Source: Actinomadura sp. J1-007 (GTDB lineage Bacteria > Actinomycetota > Actinomycetes > Streptosporangiales > Streptosporangiaceae). From it: a stretch of 64,000 nt of DNA. The stretch spans positions 1,550,001 through 1,614,000 of the forward strand of contig NZ_WING01000001.1 of the NCBI RefSeq assembly GCF_009793335.1, given 5' to 3'. Both the position numbers and the translations under genes were made by a program. The notes under the pieces are model-generated. The model did no database searches and was not told where the DNA came from. It saw only the letters and a list, made by a program, of their open reading frames with translations. Shown one piece after another: positions 9,014-17,800 of this stretch (the first letter of the stretch is position 1; each line of letters begins with the position of its first letter).

Positions 9014-10086
9014 TCAGGCGGGTCCGGCGGGGGCGGCGAGCCAGGCGAGCATCCGGCGCTCGCAGTCGGCGATCAGGGGCAGCTCGACGTGCTCGTCCTT
9101 GGTGTGGGCGAGGGTGGGCTCGCCGGGCCCGTAGTTGACGGCCGGGACGCCGAGCTCGGTGAAGCGCGCCACGTCCGTCCAGCCGAGCTTGGCGCGGACC
9201 TCGGCGCCGCTCTCCGCGACGAACGCGGCGGCGGCCGGGTGGGTCAGGCCGGGCCGGGCGCCGGACGCGGCGTCGGTCACGGTCACCTCGAAGCCGTCGA
9301 ACGTTCGCCGAAGGTACGCCTCGGCGTCGGCCAGGGACTTGTCGGGCGCGAAGCGGTAGTTGACGGTGACGACGCACTCGTCCGGGACGACGTTGCCCGC
9401 GACGCCGCCGGAGATGAACACGGCGTTCAGGCCCTCGTGGTACTCCAGCCCGTCCACGACCGGACGGGTCGGCTCGTACGCCCGCAGGACGTCGAGGATC
9501 GCGCCCGCTCCGTGGATCGCGTTGGACCCCATCCAGGCGCGCGCGCTGTGCGCCCGCGCGCCGGTGGCCTTGACGTCGACGCGCATCGTTCCCTGGCAGC
9601 CGCCCTCGATGAGCCCGCCGGTCGGCTCCATCAGCACCGCGAAGTCGCCCGCGAGCAGCTCGGGGCGGGTCTCGGCGAGGCGCTTGAGGCCGTTGCGCCC
9701 TGCCTCGACCTCCTCGCACTCGTAGAACACGTACGTCAGGTCGCGGGTGGGCTCGGTCACGGCGGCGGCGAGCTTCAGCGCGACGGCCACGCCGCTCTTC
9801 ATGTCGGTGGTTCCGCAGCCGTAGAGCCGGTCGCCCACCACGCGGGACGGCAGGTTGCCGTTCAGCGGGACGGTGTCGAGGTGCCCGGCGAGCACGACGC
9901 GTTCGGGACGGCCGAGGGCGGTGCGGGCGACCACCGTGTCGCCGTCGCGGACGACCGCGAGGTGCGGAAGCGCGCGCAGCGCCTCCTCCACCGCGTCGGC
10001 GAGGGGCTTCTCCTCCCGCTGACCGATGGGATGTCGACGATCGCCGCTGTCAGGTCCGCCACGTCGGAGAAGAGATCGAGCCGCAT
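9014..10086 (-). CDS. dapE: Succinyl-diaminopimelate desuccinylase, one apparent frame break
   Basis: Hydrolyses N-succinyl-L,L-diaminopimelate to L,L-diaminopimelate and succinate in the succinylase branch of lysine and peptidoglycan precursor synthesis. M20 peptidase motifs are present: LAGHLDTVP (metal His and Asp), GCGTTDMKSG, FYECEEVE (catalytic and metal Glu), MEPTGG, and HTKDEHVE near the end (last metal His). The N-terminal 25 residues (MRLDLFSDVADLTAAIVDIP) are in another frame from the rest. Reading AGC-GGG-GAG-GAG with one added G near 10025-10030 joins them as VSGEEKPLADAV. The start is ATG 10086. dapD and dapC of the same pathway are elsewhere in the window. Confidence 0.92.
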
Positions 10087-10177
10087 GGGCAGCAAGCGTA
10101 CGCCGGGCCGGGACCGTTCCCGGGCCTCGCGGCCCAAGCGGTCCCCAAGGCGGCCGATCTATCATCGCGGCGTGGAG

Positions 10178-10872
10178 ATGCCTGTGCTGGAGATCGCCGT
10201 CCACTGGTCGCGTCCGGTGGACGGGGCGGGGCTGCGCGCCATGCTCGACGGGCGCGAGCGGGAACGCTACGAGCGCTTCATGCGGGCCGAGGACAAGGCC
10301 CGGTTCGTCACGGGCCGCGCGCTGGCCCGGCGGGCGCTGGCGGAGGCGACCGGGCTGCCCCCGCCGAGATCGCGTTCGGCACGCGGTGCGAGCACTGCGG
10401 CGGCGACCACGGCAAGCCCCGCCTCGCCGGGTCGCGGTGGTCGTTCTCGCTGTCCCACTCGGGCGAACGGGTCGTGCTGGCGCTGGCCGAGGGCGTCGAG
10501 CTCGGCGTGGACGTCGAGCGCGAGAGCGACCGCGACATCGACGCCATCGGCGACATGGTGCTCACGCCCGCCGAGCGCGACGTGCTCGCGGCGCTGCCGC
10601 CCGCGGGCCGCCGGACCGCGTTCCACGCGTACTGGAGCCGCAAGGAGGCGCTGCTGAAGGCCACCGGGCACGGGCTGGCCGCGCCGATGTCGGCCGTCCA
10701 CGTGTCGGCGCCCGGAGAGCCCGCCGAGGTGCTGGCCTGGGACCACGACGCCGCCGTCCCGGCCGTCCGGCTGGCCGACCTGGACGCGGGCGAGGGCTAC
10801 GCCGCCGCGCTCGCCGCCCTGACCACCCGCACCCTCAAGATCACTCCGTACGAGCCGTCCCTGCTGCCCTGA
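10178..10872 (+). CDS. Sfp-type 4'-phosphopantetheinyl transferase, one apparent frame break
   Basis: Transfers the phosphopantetheine arm of coenzyme A to carrier-protein serines of polyketide, fatty-acid or peptide synthases. Signature motifs are CEHCGGDHGKP, WSFSLSHSGE, GVDVE (Mg-binding Asp and Glu) and WSRKEALLKATGHGL (the WxxKEAxxKxxG motif). The frame switches from the N-terminal frame (MPVLEIAVHWSRP) to the frame of the motifs near 10362-10368. Six rather than five C there gives GLPPAEIAF. ATG 10178 is preferred, but GTG 10172 two codons upstream is in frame; neither has a good ribosome site. Length is about 231 residues. It converges with the TetR gene over a hairpin. Confidence 0.85.
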
Positions 10873-10878
10873 GGCCGG

Positions 10879-10896
10879 GCCCGCGTTCGCGCGGGC
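10879..10896 (+). terminator. Hairpin with TTCG tetraloop between convergent genes
   Basis: GCCCGCG (10879-10885), loop TTCG, CGCGGGC (10890-10896). It lies in the 27-base gap between the stops of the phosphopantetheinyl transferase and TetR genes and could serve both directions. Confidence 0.6.
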
Positions 10897-10899
10897 GGG

Positions 10900-11508
10900 T
10901 CAGCGGGTCTCGGCGGGCCAGGCGCGCATGACGGTGTCGGCCACGGCCTCCAGGTCCGCGCGGGACGCGCCGTCGCGCGCCTGCTGGGAGAGGCCCTGGA
11001 GAACGGCGCCGAGGAGGCGCGCCAGCACGCGGGCGTCGGCGTCCGCGGGCAGGACCCCCTCGTCCACGTCGTGCTGGATCTTGCGCTCGAACGCCTCGAC
11101 GTTGCCGTTGCGGATCGCCCGCAGTTCCTCCTCGACCTCGGCGGACGCGGGCGAGCAGTTGGTCGCGGCCGTGATCACCAGGCAGCCGCGCGGGCGGCCC
11201 GGCTCGGTGTACTCGGCGGCGGCCTCGCGCAGCAGCCGCGCCGCGGCGGCCCGCGCGGTGGGCTCCTCCTCCATCGCGCGCCGCGTGAAGTCGCCGTAGC
11301 GGCCCGCGTAGCCCGCCACGGCCTCCCTGAACAGCGCCCGCTTGTCGCCGAACGCCGCGTACAGGCTGGGCGTGCCGATGCCCATCGCCCTGGTCAGGTC
11401 GGCGACGGAGGTCGCCTCGTAGCCGCGCTCCCAGAACAGCCGCGTCGCGCTGTCCAGGGCCGCGTCCCGGTCGAAGGCCCTCGGCCTGCCGCGCTGTCTC
11501 GTCGCCAT
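10900..11508 (-). CDS. TetR/AcrR family transcriptional regulator
   Basis: A 202-residue repressor-type regulator. The N-terminal HTH spans roughly residues 8-55 (RAFDRDAALDSATRLFWERG, then TSVADLTRAMGIGTPSLYAA with FGDKRALFREAV). The C-terminal ligand domain has the RGCLVITAATNCSP segment typical of the YxaF/AcrR-like subgroup that controls oxidoreductases. It is divergent from the SDR gene, and two near-identical palindromes lie in the 81-base gap, so it probably represses itself and the SDR gene until a small ligand binds. Confidence 0.93.
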   Translation of the reverse strand: MATRQRGRPRAFDRDAALDSATRLFWERGYEATSVADLTRAMGIGTPSLYAAFGDKRALFREAVAGYAGRYGDFTRRAMEEEPTARAAAARLLREAAAEYTEPGRPRGCLVITAATNCSPASAEVEEELRAIRNGNVEAFERKIQHDVDEGVLPADADARVLARLLGAVLQGLSQQARDGASRADLEAVADTVMRAWPAETR

Positions 11509-11521
11509 GGAACGAATTATA

Positions 11522-11570
11522 TAGCGATCGCTAGATTATGTGCTACGGTTCCTTTCTGTAGCGATCACTA
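11522..11570. promoter_or_regulatory. Twin operator palindromes between the tetR and SDR genes
   Basis: TAGCGATCGCTA (11522-11533, perfect palindrome) and TAGCGATCACTA (11559-11570, one mismatch) have centres 37 bases apart in the divergent intergenic region. Each is flanked on the right by GAG/A. Two copies of the same 12-mer next to a TetR gene are the classic arrangement for an autoregulated divergent promoter. Confidence 0.85.
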
Positions 11571-11589
11571 GAGAAAGGTGGGCGCGGCC

Positions 11590-12369
11590 ATGGGCACGCT
11601 CGACGGCAGGACGGCACTGGTCACGGGCGGCAGCCGGGGCATCGGCGCGGGCATCTCGCGCCGGCTCGCGGCGGACGGGGCGCTCGTCGCCGTCCACTAC
11701 GGCTCGAACGAGGCGGCCGCGAAGGAGACGGTGGCGGCGATCGAGGCGGAGGGCGGGCGGGCGTTCGCGGTCGGCGCCGAGCTGGGCGTCCCCGGCGACG
11801 CCGAGGCGCTGTGGGCCGCGTTCGACGCGGGCCTCGCCGCCGCGGGCGCCGAGCCGGGCCTGGACATCCTGGTCAACAACGCGGCGGTGAGCCTCGCCGC
11901 GCCGATCGCCGACGTGGACGAGGAGGCGTTCGACCGGGTCTTCGCGGTCAACGCCAAGGCGCCGTTCTTCGTCATCAAGCTGGCGCTGCCGCGCCTGCGC
12001 GACGGCGGCCGGATCGTCAACGTCTCGACCGGCTCCACCCGCATCGCGTCCCCGGCGATCGGCGCGTACGCGATGACCAAGGGCGCGCTGGAGACCCTCA
12101 CGCTGACCCTCGCGCACGAGCTCGGACCGCGCGGCATCACCGTCAACGCGGTGTCCCCCGGCATCGTCGAGACCGACATGAACTCCTGGCTCGACGACCC
12201 CGCCAAGCGGGCCGAGGCCGCGTCCTACTCGGCGTTCGGCCGGGTCGGGCAGCCGGACGACATCGCCGACATCGTCGCCTACCTCGCCTCGGACGGCGCC
12301 CGCTGGGTCACCGCGCAGACGATCGACGCGACGGGCGGCTCGTTCCTCGGCCTCTCCCTCCCCGTCTGA
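11590..12369 (+). CDS. SDR family NAD(P)-dependent oxidoreductase
   Basis: A 259-residue short-chain dehydrogenase/reductase. The cofactor motif is TGGSRGIG and the NNAA motif is present (LDILVNNAAVSL). The catalytic Ser lies in NVSTGSTRIASP, and Tyr and Lys lie in YAMTK. The C-terminal PGIVETDMN and TAQTIDATGGSF are typical of classical FabG-like SDRs. The ATG at 11590 is preceded by AAAGGTGG at eight bases; an in-frame GTG at 11578 would overlap this site. It is transcribed divergently from its probable TetR repressor. The substrate is unknown, and control by a dedicated TetR suggests detoxification or a secondary pathway rather than fatty-acid synthesis. Confidence 0.92.
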   Translation: MGTLDGRTALVTGGSRGIGAGISRRLAADGALVAVHYGSNEAAAKETVAAIEAEGGRAFAVGAELGVPGDAEALWAAFDAGLAAAGAEPGLDILVNNAAVSLAAPIADVDEEAFDRVFAVNAKAPFFVIKLALPRLRDGGRIVNVSTGSTRIASPAIGAYAMTKGALETLTLTLAHELGPRGITVNAVSPGIVETDMNSWLDDPAKRAEAASYSAFGRVGQPDDIADIVAYLASDGARWVTAQTIDATGGSFLGLSLPV

Positions 12370-12374
12370 ACGCC

Positions 12375-12409
12375 GAGCGCCCCCGGCCCTGGCGGGGCCG
12401 GGGGCGCTC
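12375..12409 (+). terminator. 14-bp perfect hairpin between convergent SDR and dapD genes
   Basis: GAGCGCCCCCGGCC (12375-12388) pairs perfectly with GGCCGGGGGCGCTC (12396-12409) across a seven-base loop. It starts five bases after the SDR stop and ends 19 bases before the dapD stop, so it can act for both strands. Confidence 0.85.
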
Positions 12410-12427
12410 AAGGCGCATGCGCGCGGC

Positions 12428-13264
12428 TCAGGTGTTGACGCCGTGGTCGCGCAGGATGTCGTTCAGCGACGCCTTGTCGTGCCGCTGCCCCTCCTCCAGC
12501 CGCTTGAGGATCAGCACGGCCGGGAGCCCGAACGTGCCGCCCTTGAACTCCTTGGTCCGGGTGCCGCCGACCGCGACGCACCAGTCGGGGATGCGGCCCC
12601 GGCTGATCTCCTCGCCGGTCTCCACGTCGATCACCGGCATGGACGCCGACAGGTTGGTGCCCGACCCGACGACCGCGCCCCGGCCGACCCGCGCGCCCTC
12701 GACGATCATCGAACGGCTGCCGATCATCGCCTCGTCCTCGATGACCACGGGCTTGGCGTTCGGCGGCTCCAGCACGCCGCCGATGCCGACGCCGCCGCTC
12801 AGGTGCACGTTCTTGCCGATCTGCGCGCACGAGCCGACCGTCGCCCACGTGTCGACCATCGTGCCGGAGTCGACGTAGGCGCCGATGTTGGTGAACGACG
12901 GCATCAGCACCACGCCCGGCGCCAGGTACGCGCCCCAGCGGGCGATCGCGCCGGGCACGACGCGCACACCGTCGAGGCGGCTCTTCAGCGGGATGCGGTC
13001 GTGGTACTGGAAGTCGCCGACCTGCGAGCGCACCATGCCGAGCACCTTGAAGCTCAGCAGGATGGCGCGCTTGGCGCGCTCGTCCACCACCACCTCGTCG
13101 GACGAGGGGTCGATGAGCGCGACCCGGGCCTCTCCCGAGTCGATCTGGTCGACGGCGGCGACGATGGCGCCGCGCGCGCCCGTGTCGTCCGGGCTGAGCT
13201 CCGCGCGCCGCTCCCACAGCTCGTCGATGGCGCTGGAGATCGGGCTGGTGAACGTTTCGGTCAT
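12428..13264 (-). CDS. dapD: 2,3,4,5-tetrahydropyridine-2,6-dicarboxylate N-succinyltransferase
   Basis: Adds a succinyl group from succinyl-CoA to tetrahydrodipicolinate in the succinylase branch of lysine and diaminopimelate synthesis. At 278 residues it has the short actinobacterial DapD layout. An N-terminal helical part is followed by a left-handed beta helix of hexapeptide repeats (about residues 110-230: GAYLAPGVVLMPSFTNIGAY, GSCAQIGKNVHLSGGVGIGG), and the C-terminus has GGTRTKEFKGGTFGLPAV. The start is ATG 13264. Its pathway partners dapE (9.0 kb) and dapC (32.7 kb) are on the same strand but not adjacent. It is divergent from the membrane-anchored protein at 13309. Confidence 0.95.
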   Translation of the reverse strand: MTETFTSPISSAIDELWERRAELSPDDTGARGAIVAAVDQIDSGEARVALIDPSSDEVVVDERAKRAILLSFKVLGMVRSQVGDFQYHDRIPLKSRLDGVRVVPGAIARWGAYLAPGVVLMPSFTNIGAYVDSGTMVDTWATVGSCAQIGKNVHLSGGVGIGGVLEPPNAKPVVIEDEAMIGSRSMIVEGARVGRGAVVGSGTNLSASMPVIDVETGEEISRGRIPDWCVAVGGTRTKEFKGGTFGLPAVLILKRLEEGQRHDKASLNDILRDHGVNT

Positions 13265-13308
13265 GGCCCTTGAGCTTACTGGGGGCCATCTCCCGGTACG
13301 GTCATCGC

Positions 13309-14193
13309 GTGGCTGCTTGGTCGAGGGTGAAGGGGCACGGCCGGCGGTGGCGCTGGGCCGCCGCCGGGTCGGTCGCCGTGCTGCTCCTGGGCGTCGGCGG
13401 CTATGTCGCGTTCGACCGCGCCCGCCCCTATCTGCACGGCTCGGGGTGCGAGATCCGCTCCTCGCTCGGCAAGATGCCGCTGGACCTCGAACAGGCCGCC
13501 AACGCCTCCACCATCGCCGCCGTCGCGTTCCGCAAGCAGCTCCCCGAACGGGCCGCGGTGATCGCCTACGCGACCGCCATGCAGGAGTCGCACATCCGCA
13601 ACCTGCCGGGCGGCGACCGCGACTCGGTCGGCATGTTCCAGCAGCGCCCCTCGCAGGGCTGGGGCACCCCGGAGAAGCTCCGCGACCCCGTCCAGGCGAC
13701 CAGCAAGTTCTACGACGCGCTGGTCAAGGTCAAGGACTACCTCGACCGCGACCTGCACGACGCCGCGCAGATCGTGCAGCGCAGCGCCGACGGCAACGCG
13801 TACGCCCAGCACGAGGACGACGGCGAGCTGCTCGCCCGCGTCTTCACCGGCCGCGACCCGGCCGCCGCCCGCTGCTGGTACCCGCCCGACGAGCGCACGG
13901 CCCCGCGCCGCGCCGAGGCCGTCCGCGAGCTGCGCCGCGCCTTCGGCGGCCGGCTCCAGCTCGACGGCCCCCAGCTCCTGGCCGGCGGCACCGCCTCCCC
14001 CGCCCCCACCGACGCCCTGCGCGTCACCACCCGCCGCTCGGGCTGGGCCGTCGCCTCCTGGGCCGTCGCCCACGCCCAGCCGTACGGCCTCGCCGAGGTC
14101 CGCTACGCCGGCAAGCACTGGAAGGCCGATGCCGGCCACGACGGCTGGACCCCCGACACCAAGGCCCCCACCGACCGCGTCATCCTCCGCTGA
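13309..14193 (+). CDS. Membrane-anchored lytic-transglycosylase-like protein of unknown function
   Basis: A 294-residue protein with one N-terminal transmembrane helix (WAAAGSVAVLLLGVGGYVAF) and an extracytoplasmic domain. The segment AYATAMQESHIRNLPGGDRD followed by SVGMFQQRPSQGWGT looks like the catalytic Glu region and the GxFQxR-type loop of lysozyme or lytic-transglycosylase folds. Such proteins are often mislabelled heavy-metal transporters. GTG 13309 is chosen because it leaves a short basic N-tail before the helix; TTG 13270 is also in frame and would overlap the dapD promoter. Cell-wall remodelling is inferred from the fold only. Confidence 0.75.
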   Translation: MAAWSRVKGHGRRWRWAAAGSVAVLLLGVGGYVAFDRARPYLHGSGCEIRSSLGKMPLDLEQAANASTIAAVAFRKQLPERAAVIAYATAMQESHIRNLPGGDRDSVGMFQQRPSQGWGTPEKLRDPVQATSKFYDALVKVKDYLDRDLHDAAQIVQRSADGNAYAQHEDDGELLARVFTGRDPAAARCWYPPDERTAPRRAEAVRELRRAFGGRLQLDGPQLLAGGTASPAPTDALRVTTRRSGWAVASWAVAHAQPYGLAEVRYAGKHWKADAGHDGWTPDTKAPTDRVILR

Positions 14194-14319
14194 CCCGCCC
14201 CGCGCGGAGCGGCGTGGCCGGGATGGGCCCGACCGCGCCTGCGCACGCTGACAGAGGCATCCGCGCACATTCATTCAGGCGTCTGCGGGAACGGGCCCCG
14301 GGCGGGCGCTTCCGGCCGG

Positions 14320-14622
14320 TTACTCCTGGCCGGTGCCGTTGCAGCGGGAGCAGGTGACCCATCTGTCGGTCTTGATGTCCGTCCATCCGCCCGCGCCGTC
14401 GCAGGTGCCGCAGTTCTTGGCGACGAGAGGGGCCGGCAGCGTCTCGTGAGTGTCGGTGTTCTCGGCGGTGACCGTGACCGAGAGGGGCGGGGAGGCCCGC
14501 TTCAGCAGCTCGCTCCAGAAGCGGAGGGCGCGTTCGGAGGTGGGGAAGCGTTCGACGCCGTTGAGCCCGGTCGACCAGGTGTAGCGCACTTCCCAGGGGC
14601 GCCCGGTGCTGACCACCATCAT
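14320..14622 (-). CDS. Small protein with DnaJ-type zinc ribbon
   Basis: A 100-residue protein. The C-terminal third has two CxxCxGxG units (NCGTCDGAGG and TCSRCNGTGQE), as in the central zinc domain of DnaJ, and they would bind one zinc. The N-terminal part (WEVRYTWSTGLNGVERFPTS followed by ERALRFWSELL) suggests a small alpha/beta domain. The start ATG 14622 has GGAGGAAG ten bases upstream; a second ATG follows immediately. No J-domain is present. The gene ends convergently with the gene at 13309 and is divergent from the large WD40 protein gene. Function unknown. Confidence 0.75.
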   Translation of the reverse strand: MMVVSTGRPWEVRYTWSTGLNGVERFPTSERALRFWSELLKRASPPLSVTVTAENTDTHETLPAPLVAKNCGTCDGAGGWTDIKTDRWVTCSRCNGTGQE

Positions 14623-14856
14623 CGAATCTTCCTCCGTGCGTGCTGCCGTGCGAGTCACCGTACCGCCTTGCCGTGCGGCGCCGTCCGGCCTGGACGAAAG
14701 CCTCTGGGGCCCGTTGCGGCCGGGTGGGAGGCGTTCCGCGGACGTCCGGGAGCGGTCACTGTGGGGGAAAGGAGGCCGGGGGCCGCGGGCGTCGCGAGGA
14801 TGGGTCCGGCGGGCGCCGGTGGACGGCGGCGTCCGGGGACGTGCGGGGAGACGGGT

Positions 14857-17800
14857 GTGGAGGCTCACGAGCACGACGGCTCGCCGTATCCGGGCGACAG
14901 CGCGTGGGCGGCCGTGGTCTTCGACGAGGTCGCGTGGCTGGGGTCGGCCGTCCTGCTGGACGACCGGCGGCTGCTCACGTCCGCGCGGGTGGCGAGGACG
15001 GGGCCGCTGTGGGTGGAGTTCCCCAAGGCGGAGGACGACGACGACCGGCGGTACCGGGTCGCGGACGTGGTCCGTTCGGACGGGCGGTACGAGCTGGCGC
15101 TGCTGGTCCTGGAGGAGCCGGCGGCGGTCGCGCCCGCGCCGCTGCGCACGCACAGCCCCGCGAGCCTCGTCGCGGGCCGGTGGTGGGCGTTCGGGTTCCC
15201 GGCCGCGAGCCCGCGCGGGAACGACGCGCGGGGCCGGATCGGCATCGACCTCGGGCACGGGTTCGTCCGGCTGGACGCCGACCGGTCCTCGCCGTACCGG
15301 CTGGAGGACGGCTTCCGCGGCGCCGGGGTGTGGTCGCCGGAGGCGGGCGCGGTCATCGCCGTGGTCGTCGGCGCGAACGAGCACGGCGACGGGGAGGCGG
15401 TGACGCTGCACCGCGCCGACCGGTGCTTCCCCGACCAGAAGCTGCACCTGCTCACCGAGTGGACGGTCGGCGACGCCGACGAGGTCGCGCTGTCGTCGTG
15501 GGGACTCAAGCGCGAGCGGGACGCGCCCGCGGCCGGCTGGAGCCTGGAGGGCGATCCGGAGACGGCGCGGCACTGGAGCCCCCGGGCGCGGGGCGTCACG
15601 GTCGACAGCGAGCGCGGGTACCGCTTCCAGGGCCGGACCCGCGCGCTGACCGAGCTGGTCGCGTGGCTGGACGGCGACGCGCCCGACCGGCGCGCGCTGG
15701 TGGTGACGGGCTCGCCGGGCGTCGGCAAGTCGGCGGTGCTGGGCCGGATCGTCACGACCGCCGACCGGGCGCTGCGGGCGCGGCTCCCCGAGGACGGCGC
15801 GGTGCGCGCGACGCCGGGGTCCGTGCACTGCGCGGTGCACGCCAAGGGCAAGAGCGCGCTGGAGGTGGCGCGCGAGATCGCCCGCGCCGCGTCCGCCCGT
15901 CCGCCCGCGCGGGTGGACGACCTCGCGCCCGACGTCGCCGAGGCGCTGACCGAGCGCCCGCGCCGGTTCAACGTCATCGTGGACGCGCTGGACGAGGCGA
16001 CCACGGCGGCCGAGGCCCGCCGGATCGTGTCGGGCATCGCGCTGCCGCTCGCCCAGACCTGCCCCGGCGTCCGCGTCGTCGTCGGAACGCGGCGCCACGA
16101 CGACACGGGCAGCCTGCTGCGGGCGTTCGGCCCGGCGGCGGCGCTGCTCGACCTCGACCGGCCGGAGATGTTCGCGCTGGACGACCTGGCGGCGTACGCG
16201 CTGACGACGTTGCAGCTCCGCGGCTCGGAACGGTCCGGCAACCCGTACGAGGACGACGCGGTGGCGGGCCCGGTCGCGGCGCGGATCGCGGCCCTGTCCG
16301 ACCGGAACTTCCTGGTCGCGGGCCTGGTCGCGCGCAGCCACGGCCTCTACGACGACCGGGCCGTCGATCCGGCGGAGTTGTCGTTCGTCGGGAAGGTCGA
16401 CGACGCGCTGCGGGCGTTCCTCGAACGGGTGCCGCCCGTGCGGGGCGTCCCGGCGTCCGACCTGCTGACCGCGCTGGCGTTCGCCGAGGCGCCCGGGTTC
16501 TCGCCCGACCTGTGGCGTACGGCGGTGCACGCGCTGTACGGCACGGACCTGCCCGCGCGGGACCTGAACGGCTTCGCCCGTTCCTCGGCGGCCAACTTCC
16601 TGGTCGAGTCGGGCGGCGAGGACGGCGAGCCGCTGTACCGGCTGTTCCACCAGGCGCTGAACGACGTGCTGCTCGCGGCCCGCACCGAGCGCGCGCAGCC
16701 GCGCGTCGACCAGTGGTGCCTGACCCGGGCGTTCCTCGACTTCGGCGCGGCCCGGTCGTGGCGCGGCGTCCCCGGCTACCTGCTGCGCTCGCTGCCGGTC
16801 CACGCGGCGGCGGGCGACGCGATGGACGACGTCCTCGCCGACGGGCTCTACATCGCGCACGCCGACCTCACGCGGCTGCTGGCGGCGTCGCGCCGCGCGA
16901 CGTCTCCGACGGCGCGGGCGCGCGCCCGGCTCCTGAGACTGACGCCGCAGGCGCTCAAGGCCGGGCCGGGCGAACGCGCCGCCATGCTGACCGTGACGGA
17001 GGCGATGGAGGCGCGGTCCGACGCCGGCCTGCGCGACCTGGAGCCGCCCGGCGCGGCCCTGCCGTACCGCGCCGCGTGGGCGGTCACGTCGGGCCGTTCG
17101 GAGATCGGCGTGCTGCGCGGCCACGACGGCGGCGTGAACGCGGTGTGCCCCGTCCCCTGGCCGGACGGCACGGTCCTGCTCGCGACGGCGGGCGACGACG
17201 GCACCGTCCGCGTCTGGGACCCTGACACCGGCGCGACCCACCGCGTCCTCACCGGCCACACCGGCCCGGTGTACGCGGTGTCCGCCGTGCTCTGGCCGGA
17301 CGAAACAGTGTTACTCGCAACCGCGGGCGACGACGCGACCGTACGCATCTCGGACCCTGACACCGGCGCGACCCACCACATCCTTCGTGGCCACATCGGC
17401 CCGGTATACGCGCTGTGCGCTCCCCCCGCCTCCGACGGCCCGCCGTCGCTGGTCAGCGCGGGCCACGACGGAACCGTCCGCGTCTGGGACCCCGGCACCG
17501 GCGCGCTCGAACGCACGCTGATGGCGCACGCGGGCCCGGTGCGAGCGGTATGCCCGATGCCGTGGGCCGGCACGGCCCTGCTGGCCACCGCGGGCGACGA
17601 CTCGTCCGTACGGATCTGGGACCCGTACACCGGCGTCCGCCACCACGAACTGGCCGGGGTGATGCGCGGCGCGGTCAGGGCGCTGTGCCCGCTGGCGCTG
17701 CGCGACGGCGTCGGCCGCCTGGCCATGGCCGACGACACCGGGGCGGTGCGGCTCTGGGACCCGACGACCGGCATGTTCCCCTACGCCCGTACGGGCAGCA

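Noticed and set aside
10172..10180. GTG 10172 as the start of the phosphopantetheinyl transferase
   Set aside because: It adds only two residues and has no better ribosome site than ATG 10178; kept as an alternative.
14320..17259. 979-codon open frame on the minus strand across the WD40/STAND gene
   Set aside because: Its sequence is Arg/Pro/Gly-rich without motifs except for the real small zinc-ribbon protein at its end. It is a GC-skew shadow of the plus-strand gene.
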